A DNA stretch of 64,000 nucleotides from positions 510,077,176 to 510,141,175 of the forward strand of contig CM057347.1 of assembly GCA_030015575.1 (NCBI GenBank), in the 5' to 3' direction. This stretch comes from Agapanthus africanus. Taxonomy: Eukaryota > Streptophyta > Magnoliopsida > Asparagales > Amaryllidaceae. The notes below the pieces were generated by a model. It saw nothing but the letters and a program-made list of their open reading frames with translations. It had not been told where the DNA came from and did not search any database. How positions within the stretch are numbered: the stretch's first letter is position 1; each line of letters starts with the position of its first letter. The translations under genes and the position numbers were made by a program. Shown piece after piece: positions 1 to 9,264 of this stretch.

Positions 1-438
1 AAGGATGAGCAACAAAGACTATAAAAGGAAAAGTGTGGGGGAAACAACAGTTGATACAACACACGAATCAAAATTTGAAGAGTTAATGAATTCGGAAGTT
101 TCACAGGAACTATTCTCCTCCCCGAAGGATCTCAAGCAGGGTACAGACGAAGGATGAATGGTGGCTCATTCCAAGGATCAGAGTGCGGTACTTTCCAATT
201 GAAACGAGGGTGAAAAACTTTACAACAAGTAGGGATGGACAGTCAGAGATCTCAGCAGAAAGTTAAATGGATAGGGGCAATAAACAAGTATCAAGCGAAC
301 CAATAAGCACAAAGTCTACGAATTCAGAAGATTTATTTCATTCAAGAAAATTTGAAACAAGACATTCTCAAAGACGAAAAGTGGCCCTAAACCATACACA
401 GATTATTTGGCCAGAAGACAACATCAAAAGAAATCCCA

Positions 439-909
439 TCAGTCGCGATTGTGGAGATTCAGCAGGTTGCGGTAGGCTCGCGCGCTCAGGTAGGGGCGTC
501 CATTTCCATAGCGCCTCGCAGGTATCGCTAAAGGAAGTTCTTCCATGGCAGGGTCTTGATCTTCTGGTCCTTCATCCTCGGATAGAACTTCTTCATCGAG
601 GTCTGATTCCATGTGATTCTCTCCTTCTGGGTTTTCTTCCAAGGGGTCTTCCTCCACTGGATTTTCTTCTATTGGATCTCCCTCGGGATCTTCCTCTATC
701 AGGTTCTCTTCAGGATCTACTTCTTCTTCGTCAGAATCAGCTATCATGCCAAACTCTGGGGCGGCTGCTCCTTCGTCCTCTGAATCGTTGTTTTCGAAAT
801 CGACCTGGGGACCGTTGATCTCATCGTCGGAATCCATCAGCGTGCGGTCTAAGGAAACGCAAGATTGTGTATCCTCATCTAAATGCGGCGCTGCTCCAGG
901 GTGGGCCAT
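439..909 (-). CDS. Acidic 156-residue protein of element B
   Basis: Unrecognised protein, the counterpart of 7557-8027 in element A. Residues about 25-125 are dominated by Asp and Glu with Pro, in short repeats of the form EEDP/EENP; the last 27 residues are different, basic and aromatic (IPARRYGNGRPYLSARAYRN). The frame is intact in both copies and has the same length. The first third differs by about 20 bases from the copy in A, the remaining two thirds by only a handful. A TTTCAG lies at 912-917 on the coding strand, 2-3 bases before the ATG. No signal peptide or membrane segment is seen. No function is assigned; an acidic partner for a nucleic-acid-binding gag fragment is only a guess. 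Confidence 0.55.
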   Translation of the reverse strand: MAHPGAAPHLDEDTQSCVSLDRTLMDSDDEINGPQVDFENNDSEDEGAAAPEFGMIADSDEEEVDPEENLIEEDPEGDPIEENPVEEDPLEENPEGENHMESDLDEEVLSEDEGPEDQDPAMEELPLAIPARRYGNGRPYLSARAYRNLLNLHNRD

Positions 910-1289
910 ACTCTGAAAGGAAAAGTCATGATTAGGTAGTGGAATGCATCAAGGGAAAACTCAAGGTACGAAGTATAGGAAAATGTGCGGTGGCAGAAAT
1001 TTTAAAAGAATTAAGATCAAAATGTTGTGCTAATGAATGATATGAACAAGGGAAACGACAAGGGAATGATGCATATATCACGATTCAAATTTTATATCAT
1101 TCAACTAAAAGTTCGACGGATACAAAGATTCAAACGGAAAGAAATGTTTATAAAGAGATGACAACATAATACTGAAATTGGAAAACATAAAATTCTTCTT
1201 TGATTGCCAGAACACTGCATCATCGTCATGCGAGTTGAATCTTGTGTTGGGTCCGCTATATCCTCGAATTTCAAGCTACGCAGTAATCC

Positions 1290-1703
1290 TCACTTGGCAG
1301 CAGTGGAGAGTGTGGATGAGTCTCCTCCTTTTAGTTCTTTCCTTTCTGGGCAACCATTGATGATGTGTTCGCTGGATCCACAAATCAGACATTTCCCTTG
1401 GGCGCGGCGACAATCCCTCTGAAGATGTCCTGGCCTCTTACAATACCCACAACATGGGGTCTTCTGCTGCTTCTGTCGCGGGGAAACAAATGGGCGTTTC
1501 ATCTTCTTTTCTTTTCCTCGTCCAATAGAGATCCCTTTATGATAGGAGACTCCCGCTGGGGTCTGACTCACCTGTCTTCTCAGCCCTTCAGCTAATAGGT
1601 CGTTTTTTTGCTCCTGGGCTTCCTTTAAACCTTGTAGTATACTAAGGATCTTAACAGTTTGATTCTGTGGAGCGGATAAAGATGAAGATTCGTTGGAAGA
1701 CAT
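1290..1703 (-). CDS. gag-like: Gag-like protein of element B: N-terminal helix plus two CCHC knuckles, capsid domain absent
   Basis: 137 residues. Residues about 15-45 form a charged, probably helical stretch (VKILSILQGLKEAQEQKND); two zinc knuckles of the form C-x2-C-x4-H-x4-C follow (CGYCKRPGHLQRDC, CLICGSSEHIINGC). This order matches the N-terminus and nucleocapsid end of a gypsy Gag such as element H, but the capsid (Retrotrans_gag) domain of about 130 residues that should lie between them is missing. Compared with the copy in A it has five extra residues before the first knuckle. The ATG follows TTTCAGGATC, a splice-acceptor-like sequence conserved in A. The likely role is RNA binding or packaging; this is inferred from the knuckles. 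Confidence 0.65.
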   Translation of the reverse strand: MSSNESSSLSAPQNQTVKILSILQGLKEAQEQKNDLLAEGLRRQVSQTPAGVSYHKGISIGRGKEKKMKRPFVSPRQKQQKTPCCGYCKRPGHLQRDCRRAQGKCLICGSSEHIINGCPERKELKGGDSSTLSTAAK

Positions 1704-2037
1704 GATCCTGAAACAACAATTTCAAGAATGATATGATTCACACGCTAAATGAATCAAAATATGATATGGTTAGGACAAGGATTCAAGAATATCAGAGATG
1801 ATGAATATCATTACAAGTGGAGAATCAACTGTATCACTTTAAGTCACTTGAGTAGAGTACGGTAGTGCAATTGCCACCACGTACCCTTGTCAAGTCACCC
1901 GAAACCATAGTGAATGGATAGCTGAACACACGATGTGAATATGGATCAAAAGTGACAAGTTTACAACCTAGACCGAGTGATGTCTCAGATTGCCAAACTA
2001 TACACGGAAAACTGCAATCCCAAACGATGCAAAACCT

Positions 2038-2050
2038 GGCTCTGATACCA
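2038..2050 (-). other. Primer-binding site of element B (initiator Met tRNA)
   Basis: The minus strand reads TGGTATCAGAGCC, complementary to the 3' end of plant initiator Met tRNA, 9 bases inside the LTR end at 2060. It fixes the direction of element B. Confidence 0.9.
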
Positions 2051-2059
2051 ACTAAACCA

Positions 2060-2541
2060 TGTCACGCCTCGCTTCCCAAAGTACGGAATACGAGGGGTAG
2101 ACAAGGCCAGCCATGCTCCTACGGTCAAGGAAAAGTCCTACCGTAGTCACACTTCGGCTTCTAGTTTATCATGGTAAACAGTAAACGATGCGCAGGTAAT
2201 GAAAAATGCAGTAACTGAAAGTTACAATAATGTAAACTGACCTGAAGTGGAACAAACGGATGTAACTAGGAACGGTAAGTCAGGAAGTCTGTGATGCACT
2301 GGTCTAGGCTAAATCGTCTTCTCACACTGAGCATGCATACTCAGGTCGTCAGAGCGACACAATAGTAATAATATATATATAAAATAAAGTGATAAGTCTA
2401 ACAGTGGTAATGGAAATGAATAACAGTAAATCAACGATAGCAAGAATATGAATGCACAGTAATCAATGCAGCGGAACAGTAAAGCTGTATAATGATATGT
2501 CACGTATGTCACACAGTATATCATGAATAAAATGCCAGTAT
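2060..2541 (-). repeat. LTR of element B, U5-side part
   Basis: 482 bp from the terminal TGTCACGCC (LTR 3' end on the minus strand) to the insertion point of element A. It aligns as reverse complement with 5943-6430 of A. It continues at 13154 after A and its target duplication. Confidence 0.9.
2537..2541. repeat. Target-site duplication of element A, left copy
   Basis: AGTAT, repeated exactly at 13149-13153. It proves that 2542-13148 inserted as a unit into the LTR of B. Confidence 0.95.
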
Positions 2542-5500
2542 TGTAATACCCAGCCCCTTTTGTACCAAATTTATATTCGGTTACTGTAGAATTCTATTTA
2601 TTCTTAGTTATAAATTATTTATTTTATTTATAAGTTTAATTTATTTTATTTATAAATTTACTTCTTCTAAACTCCATTTTCTATTAACAATAAAACCCTT
2701 TAAAACCCAAATCCATGATTCAGATCACATTTTCTCTTTAATCAAAAATCCTTCAACCATTTCCAAATTCCAAATTTTCCTCAATTCTTTCCCTTATAAA
2801 AATCCTTAAACCTAACATTTCATTCCCTTCAGCCCTTTATTCCTCTAATTCTTTTATTTTTCTCTAGCCCATTCCTAGCGGCCCGCTTCTATTTTTCCCC
2901 ATTCGATTTCCTTTTCTTTCATTTTAATTCTGCCGGCCCACACAGATAATTAGTTTACTTTAGTTAAGCCCTGGGCCGTTCCTTTTATTCTAATTTATTT
3001 ATTATTAAAACCTTTGGCCCGGCCCTATATTTTTCCCTATCCTAACAATCCTAATTACTATTATTTTTCCCAACCCAACTCAAATTAAACTAATTTAACC
3101 TTCAAATTATCCAGCCCGGCCCTTCTCTCTTCAAATTCCTTTTCTATTCCCTCAGCCGACCCGCTCTCTTTCCCAATTAATCCCTTATATTTCTCCTTGA
3201 GCCCGGCCCATTCCTTCCTTTGTTTTTCTTTTTATTTGATTTTTTTTGTTATTCTTTTTAAAAATACTTGGCCCGGCCCACTCTCCTTCAGCAACCCATT
3301 CCCACGCACACAACCCGACCCGGCCCGCTACTTCTTCTCCTTCTTCCCGTTGCGATTCTCCCGCGCGCGTTTTCCTTCGCGAGCGCGCTTCTCGCGCCGT
3401 CTCCTCCGCCTGCGCCCACGTCGCCTGGGCGTTACGCCCACGACGTCAACCCTCGTTCTCTTCTTCACTTCCTTACCTCCTCACATCTCTCGTCTCTACC
3501 GTTTGCAAAATCGTCTCCACTCCTCTCCAACTCTCCCGACTACGCCTTCTCCGCCTCCGGCCACCTCCGTCCATCACCATCGCACTCGCTTCTCCCCGAG
3601 TTTCTCACCTCCTTCCCCGATCATCCTTACCGCCCCTCCTTTTCATCGCCCTCGTCGCCGCGATCCCGCAGCTCACCTCAACCCCCTACACACCCCGACC
3701 CAACAACCATCGCCTCCTCCTCATCGACACCACCTCCATCACCTTGTCGGCAATCAAGCCCACCGACCGCCAGCACCACCCCCTCTCCCTCCTCCGTTCT
3801 CCCTCTGTACATCTCTCTCTCTCTACAATCCCTCTCAATCTCTCTCTCTCCCCCTCTGTACACCTCTCATCTCTCTCTCTCTCCCCGATCTCTCTCTCTC
3901 TGCCTCTTTCTCACTCTGTCCCTCTCTCTCTTTCTCACCCAGCTCTCTTTCTCCCTCTGTTTCTCACTCTGCATCTCACTCTCTCTCTCTATTCTCATTC
4001 TGTCTCTCTCTCTCTCTCTGTAATTCTCTCTCTCTAAATCTCTTTCTCTCTCTCTTTCTCAGCAATTCTCTTTCTCTCGGTGGCCAACATTCCACCTTCC
4101 GGCCACCACCACACAAGCAGCCCCGCCATCAAAAGCTTCGATCACCGCAGACACCCCGATGACGCCGACGAGCCTCACTGCCCGAGCTCACCCGCTGCCG
4201 TCGTCGTGCCAGTTCGTCGCGTGACCGTACTGTACTCGCTACCGTGTGCCCCAACGTCTCCAGGCAAGTTTTTACTTGCTTTCATGCTATTTATCATTAA
4301 ATTACAAATCAAAATCGTAGATATTCCATGTTTTGCTTGATGCTAAATATTGCCATAAAACCGTTCGATACTTGTTCTCATAAAAAATCATTATCCAATT
4401 TGACGGAACTAGATATAATGCTGTGGCCCTTGATATGTTGAATACCTTGTGCAAGTTTCATTAGAAAATACGACTGTTAAAGATTAAAACGACTACCCCC
4501 AAGTCTAGCCGTAAAACTGTAATTCTGTTGCATCTGAAAATTGTTAAATTCGCCATAAATCATATACATACTAGAATGGTGCGTTCGAGGGCTCAAATCG
4601 AAGCCAACTCGACGAACTTTAACCCTATGCTAGTTTACGGATATTTCTATATTTAAACTGTGATGATATTTGGATCGGAGTGCGACTCTGGACTGCAGTC
4701 CAGAGTGACTCCAGTCTTTGCTTGCTGTTTCGTATTGGATACCATAGAATTTCCTTAACTCGTAAGTTGAAGAACTCCGCTGTTTATTATAGATAAATCT
4801 GTTAGCTAGACAACACAATTAATTTCATCCTATTTCGTTATCATTTACTATTTAATCTGTAATTTAGAAGATCGGGACACATAACAGTCCAGCAGAATCA
4901 GAATTGACATGTTGATATTAAGCAGATTATAACTCCTAACGTACAGACGCGATTGAAGATCCGTTTGTTACGTTGAAAACCTTACTGAGAACCCTAGAAT
5001 TCATCCAACTGTAGCGTCGCTAAAATATGATCCCAACTGGGGTCAAAATGCGTTGCGAAACAGACTTCTGATTCTGAAATTGGATTTCCAGCCGCGAGCG
5101 CTTAAAATGAAATGGTTATAATTAGTTATTCTGGAACCCGATTGGCTTGAAACAAAATTTTATGGATAGCTAACTGAACATGTTAATTACTATCTGTTTA
5201 TCATTTCGCCAAATTATATTCATATATTTCATGATAAATCGTGCAAGTGATAGACTGTTGTTTTTATGACACCTCAATTGTGCTTCTTATACTGTTCATG
5301 CATCACATCATACCCGTATCATTGTAGTGATAACCTAGTGACATCATGCATTCACCCAGTGTTAGATTTTAGTGATGATTGTGGCAAGTACGTCAGTGTT
5401 CGTGTATCCGTGATTAAGTGAAAGTGATACGTGCTTGTACACAATCAGTGACCCTATTATTCTATTGCATTGTCGACGTCTGTGGGATGCGTGTACGTGT

Positions 5501-6430
5501 GACTATAAGTGGTATGGGACACTTATGGAAGCGCTTGCACGGGTGTCACAGATAAGGCATCCGACACTGCCATTTATCTTAGGTATTAGTCGGGACGTGC
5601 TTGATGGAGGTCCTGCCTCCAGTTCTCGCGCAGACTTGTCACGGATCGATTAGTATTTAGGGTGATGGTTAGCGTTTGATGTAGACCACGGGGTGTGGGG
5701 TAGTTTAAGTGTGAGTTCAACAGAATCTCGGGAGTCCCATGCCGGCTTATATATTTAGGGAGTTATATGGAGATTTACAGGATACGTGATATATACACCG
5801 TGATATTCTTGTTACATGTTGGGCCCGTGGTCCCTTGCCCTTGGGTTCTACCCTTGGGTGGAGGACACTCGTGAGTGGTTGACTCTCACACTTGGACTGA
5901 CGATAGGCTTAGCGACCTGTACAGTGAGACTTAGAGACTGATAGGGATACTGGCATTTATATTCCTTTTGTACTGTGTTGGCATGCGTGACATATTGTTA
6001 TACTGTTTTACTATTCCGCTGCATTGATTACTGCACATGCGTATTCATGATGTCATTTATTTACTACTTCACATACCTATTATCACTATTAGAACTGTCA
6101 CTTGATTTTATACATATTATATTGCTATTGTGTCGCTCTGACGACCTGAGTATGCATGCTCAGTGTGAGGAGAAGATTTAGTCTGGACCAGTGCACCACA
6201 TTCTTCTTGACTCGCCATTCCGAGTTGCATTCGTTTGTTCCACTTCAGGTCAGTTCTTTACTTTGTTCCTTTCAGTTACTGCATTTCTCATTACCTGCGC
6301 ATTATTTACTGTTTACCATGATAAACTAGAAGCCGAAGTGTGACTACGGCAGGACATTTCCTTGACCGTAGGAGCATGGCTGGCCTTGTCTACCCCTCGT
6401 ATTCCGTATTTTGGGAAGCGGGGCGTGACA
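2542..6430 (+). repeat. 5' LTR of element A (3889 bp)
   Basis: Starts TGTAATACCC, ends GGGGCGTGACA. Zones: an AT-rich head with scattered GGCCCGGCCC-type blocks (about 2870-3325), a CpG-dense block (about 3330-3780), a pyrimidine (CT)n block (about 3780-4080), then AT-rich DNA to the end. The last 1 kb is almost unchanged in element B, while the first 1.7 kb is much more diverged there. Long frames in the CT-rich block are low-complexity artefacts. The promoter probably lies around the CT block, but I cannot place the start site. Confidence 0.93.
3780..4080 (+). repeat. (CT)n low-complexity block in the 5' LTR of A
   Basis: About 300 bp of almost pure CTCTCT with rare interruptions, immediately after the CpG-rich block. 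It is repeated at about 10503-10803 in the 3' LTR and, as (GA)n, at 14990-15410 in the LTR of B. Length differs by only a few bases between the LTRs of A. Confidence 0.9.
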
Positions 6431-6439
6431 TGGTTTAGT

Positions 6440-6452
6440 TGGTATCAGAGCC
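6440..6452 (+). other. Primer-binding site of element A (initiator Met tRNA)
   Basis: TGGTATCAGAGCC, nine bases after the LTR end at 6430; identical to the site of element B. Confidence 0.93.
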
Positions 6453-6777
6453 AGGTTTTGCATCGATTGGGATTGCAGTTTTCCGTGTACAGTTTGGCAA
6501 TCTAAGACATCCTTCGGTCTAGATTGTAAACTTGTTATTCTTGATCCATATTCATATCGTGTGTTCAGCTATCCACTCGCTATGGTTTCGGGTGACCTGG
6601 CAAGATTATGTGGTTGCAATTGCACTACCGTATTCTGTTTAGGTGACTTAAAGTCATACCGTTGATTCTCCACTTATAATAAATTCAGCATCTCTGATAT
6701 TTTTGAATCTTTGTCCTATCCATTTTGATTCGTAATCTTGTGACTCATATCATCCTCAAAATTGTTATTTCAGGATC

Positions 6778-7176
6778 ATGTCTTCCAACGACTCTTCGTC
6801 TTTATCCGCTCCCCAGAATCAGACCGTTGAAATCCTGAGTGTACTGCAAGATTTGAAGGAAGCCCAAGAGCGAACAAACGACTTATTAGCTGAAGGACTG
6901 AGAAGACAGGTGAGTCAGACCCCAGCGGGAGCATCCTATCATAAAGGGATCCCTATTAGACGAGGAAAAGAGAAGAAGATGAAACGTCAACAGAAGCATC
7001 AGAAGAACCCTTGTTGTGGATATTGTAAGAGACCAGGACATCTTCAGAAGGATTGTCGCCGTGCCCAAGGGAAATGCCTGATATGCGGTTCCAACAAACA
7101 CCTCATCAACGGATGCCCAGAAAGGAAAGAACTGCAAGGGAGAAACTCGTCCACACTCCCCACTTCTGCCAAGTGA
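6778..7176 (+). CDS. gag-like: Gag-like protein of element A: N-terminal helix plus two CCHC knuckles, no capsid domain
   Basis: 132 residues starting at the ATG of ATCATGTCTTCC. Residues about 15-45 form a charged helix; residues about 80-115 hold two C-x2-C-x4-H-x4-C knuckles (CGYCKRPGHLQKDC and CLICGSNKHLINGC). A basic linker (RRGKEKKMKRQQKHQK) precedes them. The gypsy capsid domain is absent, and a typical plant gypsy Gag is about 2-3 times longer. TTTCAG at 6768-6773 directly precedes the start; the stop overlaps a donor-like GTGAGG. The protein is conserved in B with about 85 % identity by eye and an intact frame, which argues that it is used. Probable role: binding of element RNA for packaging with a helper Gag (inference). 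Confidence 0.7.
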   Translation: MSSNDSSSLSAPQNQTVEILSVLQDLKEAQERTNDLLAEGLRRQVSQTPAGASYHKGIPIRRGKEKKMKRQQKHQKNPCCGYCKRPGHLQKDCRRAQGKCLICGSNKHLINGCPERKELQGRNSSTLPTSAK

Positions 7177-7556
7177 GGATTGCCGCGTAGTTCGGACTTC
7201 GACGATAAGGCGGATCAAACGCAGCATTCAACTCACGCGACGAGAATGCAATGTTATAGTAGTCGAAGAATAATTTTCATGTTATCTACTTTCAGTAATA
7301 ATAATGTTGTCATCCTTTATGAATATTTCTTTCTGTTTGAAATCTTGTATCCTTTGAACTTTTAGTTGAATGCAATGAAATTTGAATCATAATATATGTA
7401 TCATTCTAATGCTTTCTCTATGTCACATTCTATTCATTATCACAGTATTTTCATTCGAATCTTTCAGTTCCTGCAACCGCATATTTTTCCTATATTGCGT
7501 ACCCCGAGTTTTCCTTGATATATTCCACTGTCTAATCATGACTTCTCTTTCAGGCC
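7177..7556 (+). other. Spacer between the two ORFs of element A
   Basis: 380 bp, AT-rich, no frame of note. It ends in a pyrimidine run and TTTCAG (7548-7553) three bases before the next ATG. Confidence 0.6.
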
Positions 7557-8027
7557 ATGGCCCACCCTGGAGCAGCGCCGCATCTAGACGAGAATGCACA
7601 GTCATGCGTTTCCTTAGATCACACATTGACGAGTTCCGATGATGAGGTCGATGGTCCACAGGTCAACTTCGAAAACAATGATTCAGAGGACGAAGGAGCA
7701 GCCGCCCCAGAGTTTGGCATGATAGCTGATTCTGACGAAGAAGAAGTAGATCCTGAAGAGAACCTGATAGAGGAAGATCCCGAGGGAGATCCAATAGAAG
7801 AAAATCCAGTGGAGGAAGACCCATTGGAAGAGAACCCAGAAGGAGAGAATCACATGGAATCAGACCTCGATGAAGAAGTTCTATCCGAGGATGAAGGACC
7901 AGAAGATCAAGACCCTGCCATGGAAGAACTTCCTTTAGCGATACCTGCGAGGCGCTATGGAAATGGACGCCCCTACCTGAGCGCGCGAGCCTACCGCAAC
8001 CTGCTGAATCTCCACCACCGCGACTGA
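7557..8027 (+). CDS. Acidic 156-residue protein of element A
   Basis: Unrecognised. It starts at ATGGCCCACCC. Residues about 25-125 are rich in Asp, Glu and Pro, with repeated EEDP and EENP units around residues 65-105; the C-terminal 27 residues are basic and aromatic. No Cys/His cluster, membrane segment or enzyme motif is seen. It lies in a different frame from the gag-like ORF and 380 bp after it, so it needs its own start, perhaps by splicing to the TTTCAG in front. The same length and an intact frame in B, with few differences in the last two thirds, support a real product. A chaperone-like or DNA-mimic role is possible but unsupported. Confidence 0.6.
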   Translation: MAHPGAAPHLDENAQSCVSLDHTLTSSDDEVDGPQVNFENNDSEDEGAAAPEFGMIADSDEEEVDPEENLIEEDPEGDPIEENPVEEDPLEENPEGENHMESDLDEEVLSEDEGPEDQDPAMEELPLAIPARRYGNGRPYLSARAYRNLLNLHHRD

Positions 8028-9249
8028 TGGGATTTCTTTTGATATTGTCTTTTGGCCGAATAATCTGTGTATAGTTTAGGGCCACTTTTCGTCTTTGAGA
8101 ATGTCTTTTTCAAATTTTCTTGAATGAAATAAATCTTCTGAATTCGTAGACTTTGTGCTTATTGGTTCGCTTGATACTTGCTTATTTGCCCATATCCATT
8201 TATTTTTCTGCTGAGTTCCCTGACTGTCCACCACTACTCATTGTATAGTTTTCACCCTGTATCGATTAGAAAGTACCGCATCCTGATCTTTGGAATGAGC
8301 CCCCTTCATCCTTCGTCTGTACCCTGGTTGAGATCCTTCTGGGAGGAGGACCTTCCTTAGGAATTATCGAGTTCATTAGCTTTTCAAATCCTTGATTCAT
8401 AAAATTTACCAATTGTTAGTCTCCCCTATACTTTTACCTGGTAGTCCTTTTGTTGCTCACCATTACCTTCTGGGCTAACCCAATCCCAGTCTCCTTGATC
8501 TTCAGCCTATAGCCGATACACTTCAACCTTCTGATCGAGCCGCACTTCCTCATAATCATTACCCTATCTAGCTCTATACCTATTTATGTTCTCCCTTTTT
8601 CCCTAATTACATTTAGGGACACTGTTATTCAAAAATTTAGTTTTCATTATTTTAAATTTATTAAAGAGTGTGTGTTACTGATTACTCTGTTTTATATATT
8701 TTAAGTACACAATTAGTATTCTCATTTTCAGTAGCGCACCCTTACACCGCGCATGTTTTTGTTCCGTATTCCTTATTTTCACTATGTGAGTTTCCTAAAT
8801 TATTTTAAACCGAATCTATCAATACCTTTTCCTAAAATGGTTTAACCTACCGACTAAACTTCCACTACTCTATTCCCGTTATTTTATTTTCGGGTTGTGT
8901 GACTATGATTCCTATTATAAATGATTGTGCCTTATACTTAGTTTTCTGTCGTGCTACCTTTAATATACTTATACGTGCACATGTTTAGATTTCGATTTTA
9001 TTGAATACGCTTTGATTATTCTTGTTCATCTTTGCTATCTATATTCTCGTATGCTTGTAGGTTGCTCTTATAGTTATTCCTACCTTATACCTATTTAGGA
9101 TTATCTTCCGTATGCTGTTCTTGTATGTTTATGCCTTCAAATTTCTTCGTCCACGGATTTCTAATAAATGTTAGCGTGCAAAATAATAGCTTTCGCATAT
9201 GTTTATATATAACTTATCTTTTACTCTAAATTTCGAGGACGAAATTTTT
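8028..9249 (+). other. 3' noncoding region of element A
   Basis: About 1.2 kb, strongly AT-rich, no convincing frame. The first 400 bp are also present in B (1-438). It ends with the chromovirus-like motif TTTCGAGGACGAAATTTTTG. Confidence 0.75.
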
Positions 9250-9264
9250 GTAAGGGTGGTATGA
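9250..9264 (+). other. Polypurine tract of element A
   Basis: GTAAGGGTGGTATGA directly before the 3' LTR; purine-rich apart from three T, in the expected place for plus-strand priming. Confidence 0.75.

Noticed and set aside
267-818. 183-codon plus-strand frame opposite the acidic ORF of B, and 7663-8085 opposite that of A
   Set aside because: Antisense shadow: GAA/GAG codons of the acidic repeats read as TTC/CTC on the other strand and give a Leu-rich frame.
3197-4162. Frame of 321 codons, with two overlapping long frames, and its copy at 9920-10885
   Set aside because: It lies in the CT-rich LTR block; all three frames are open because TC repeats contain no stops. The product is Ser/Leu/Pro low complexity and is not kept in the LTR of B.
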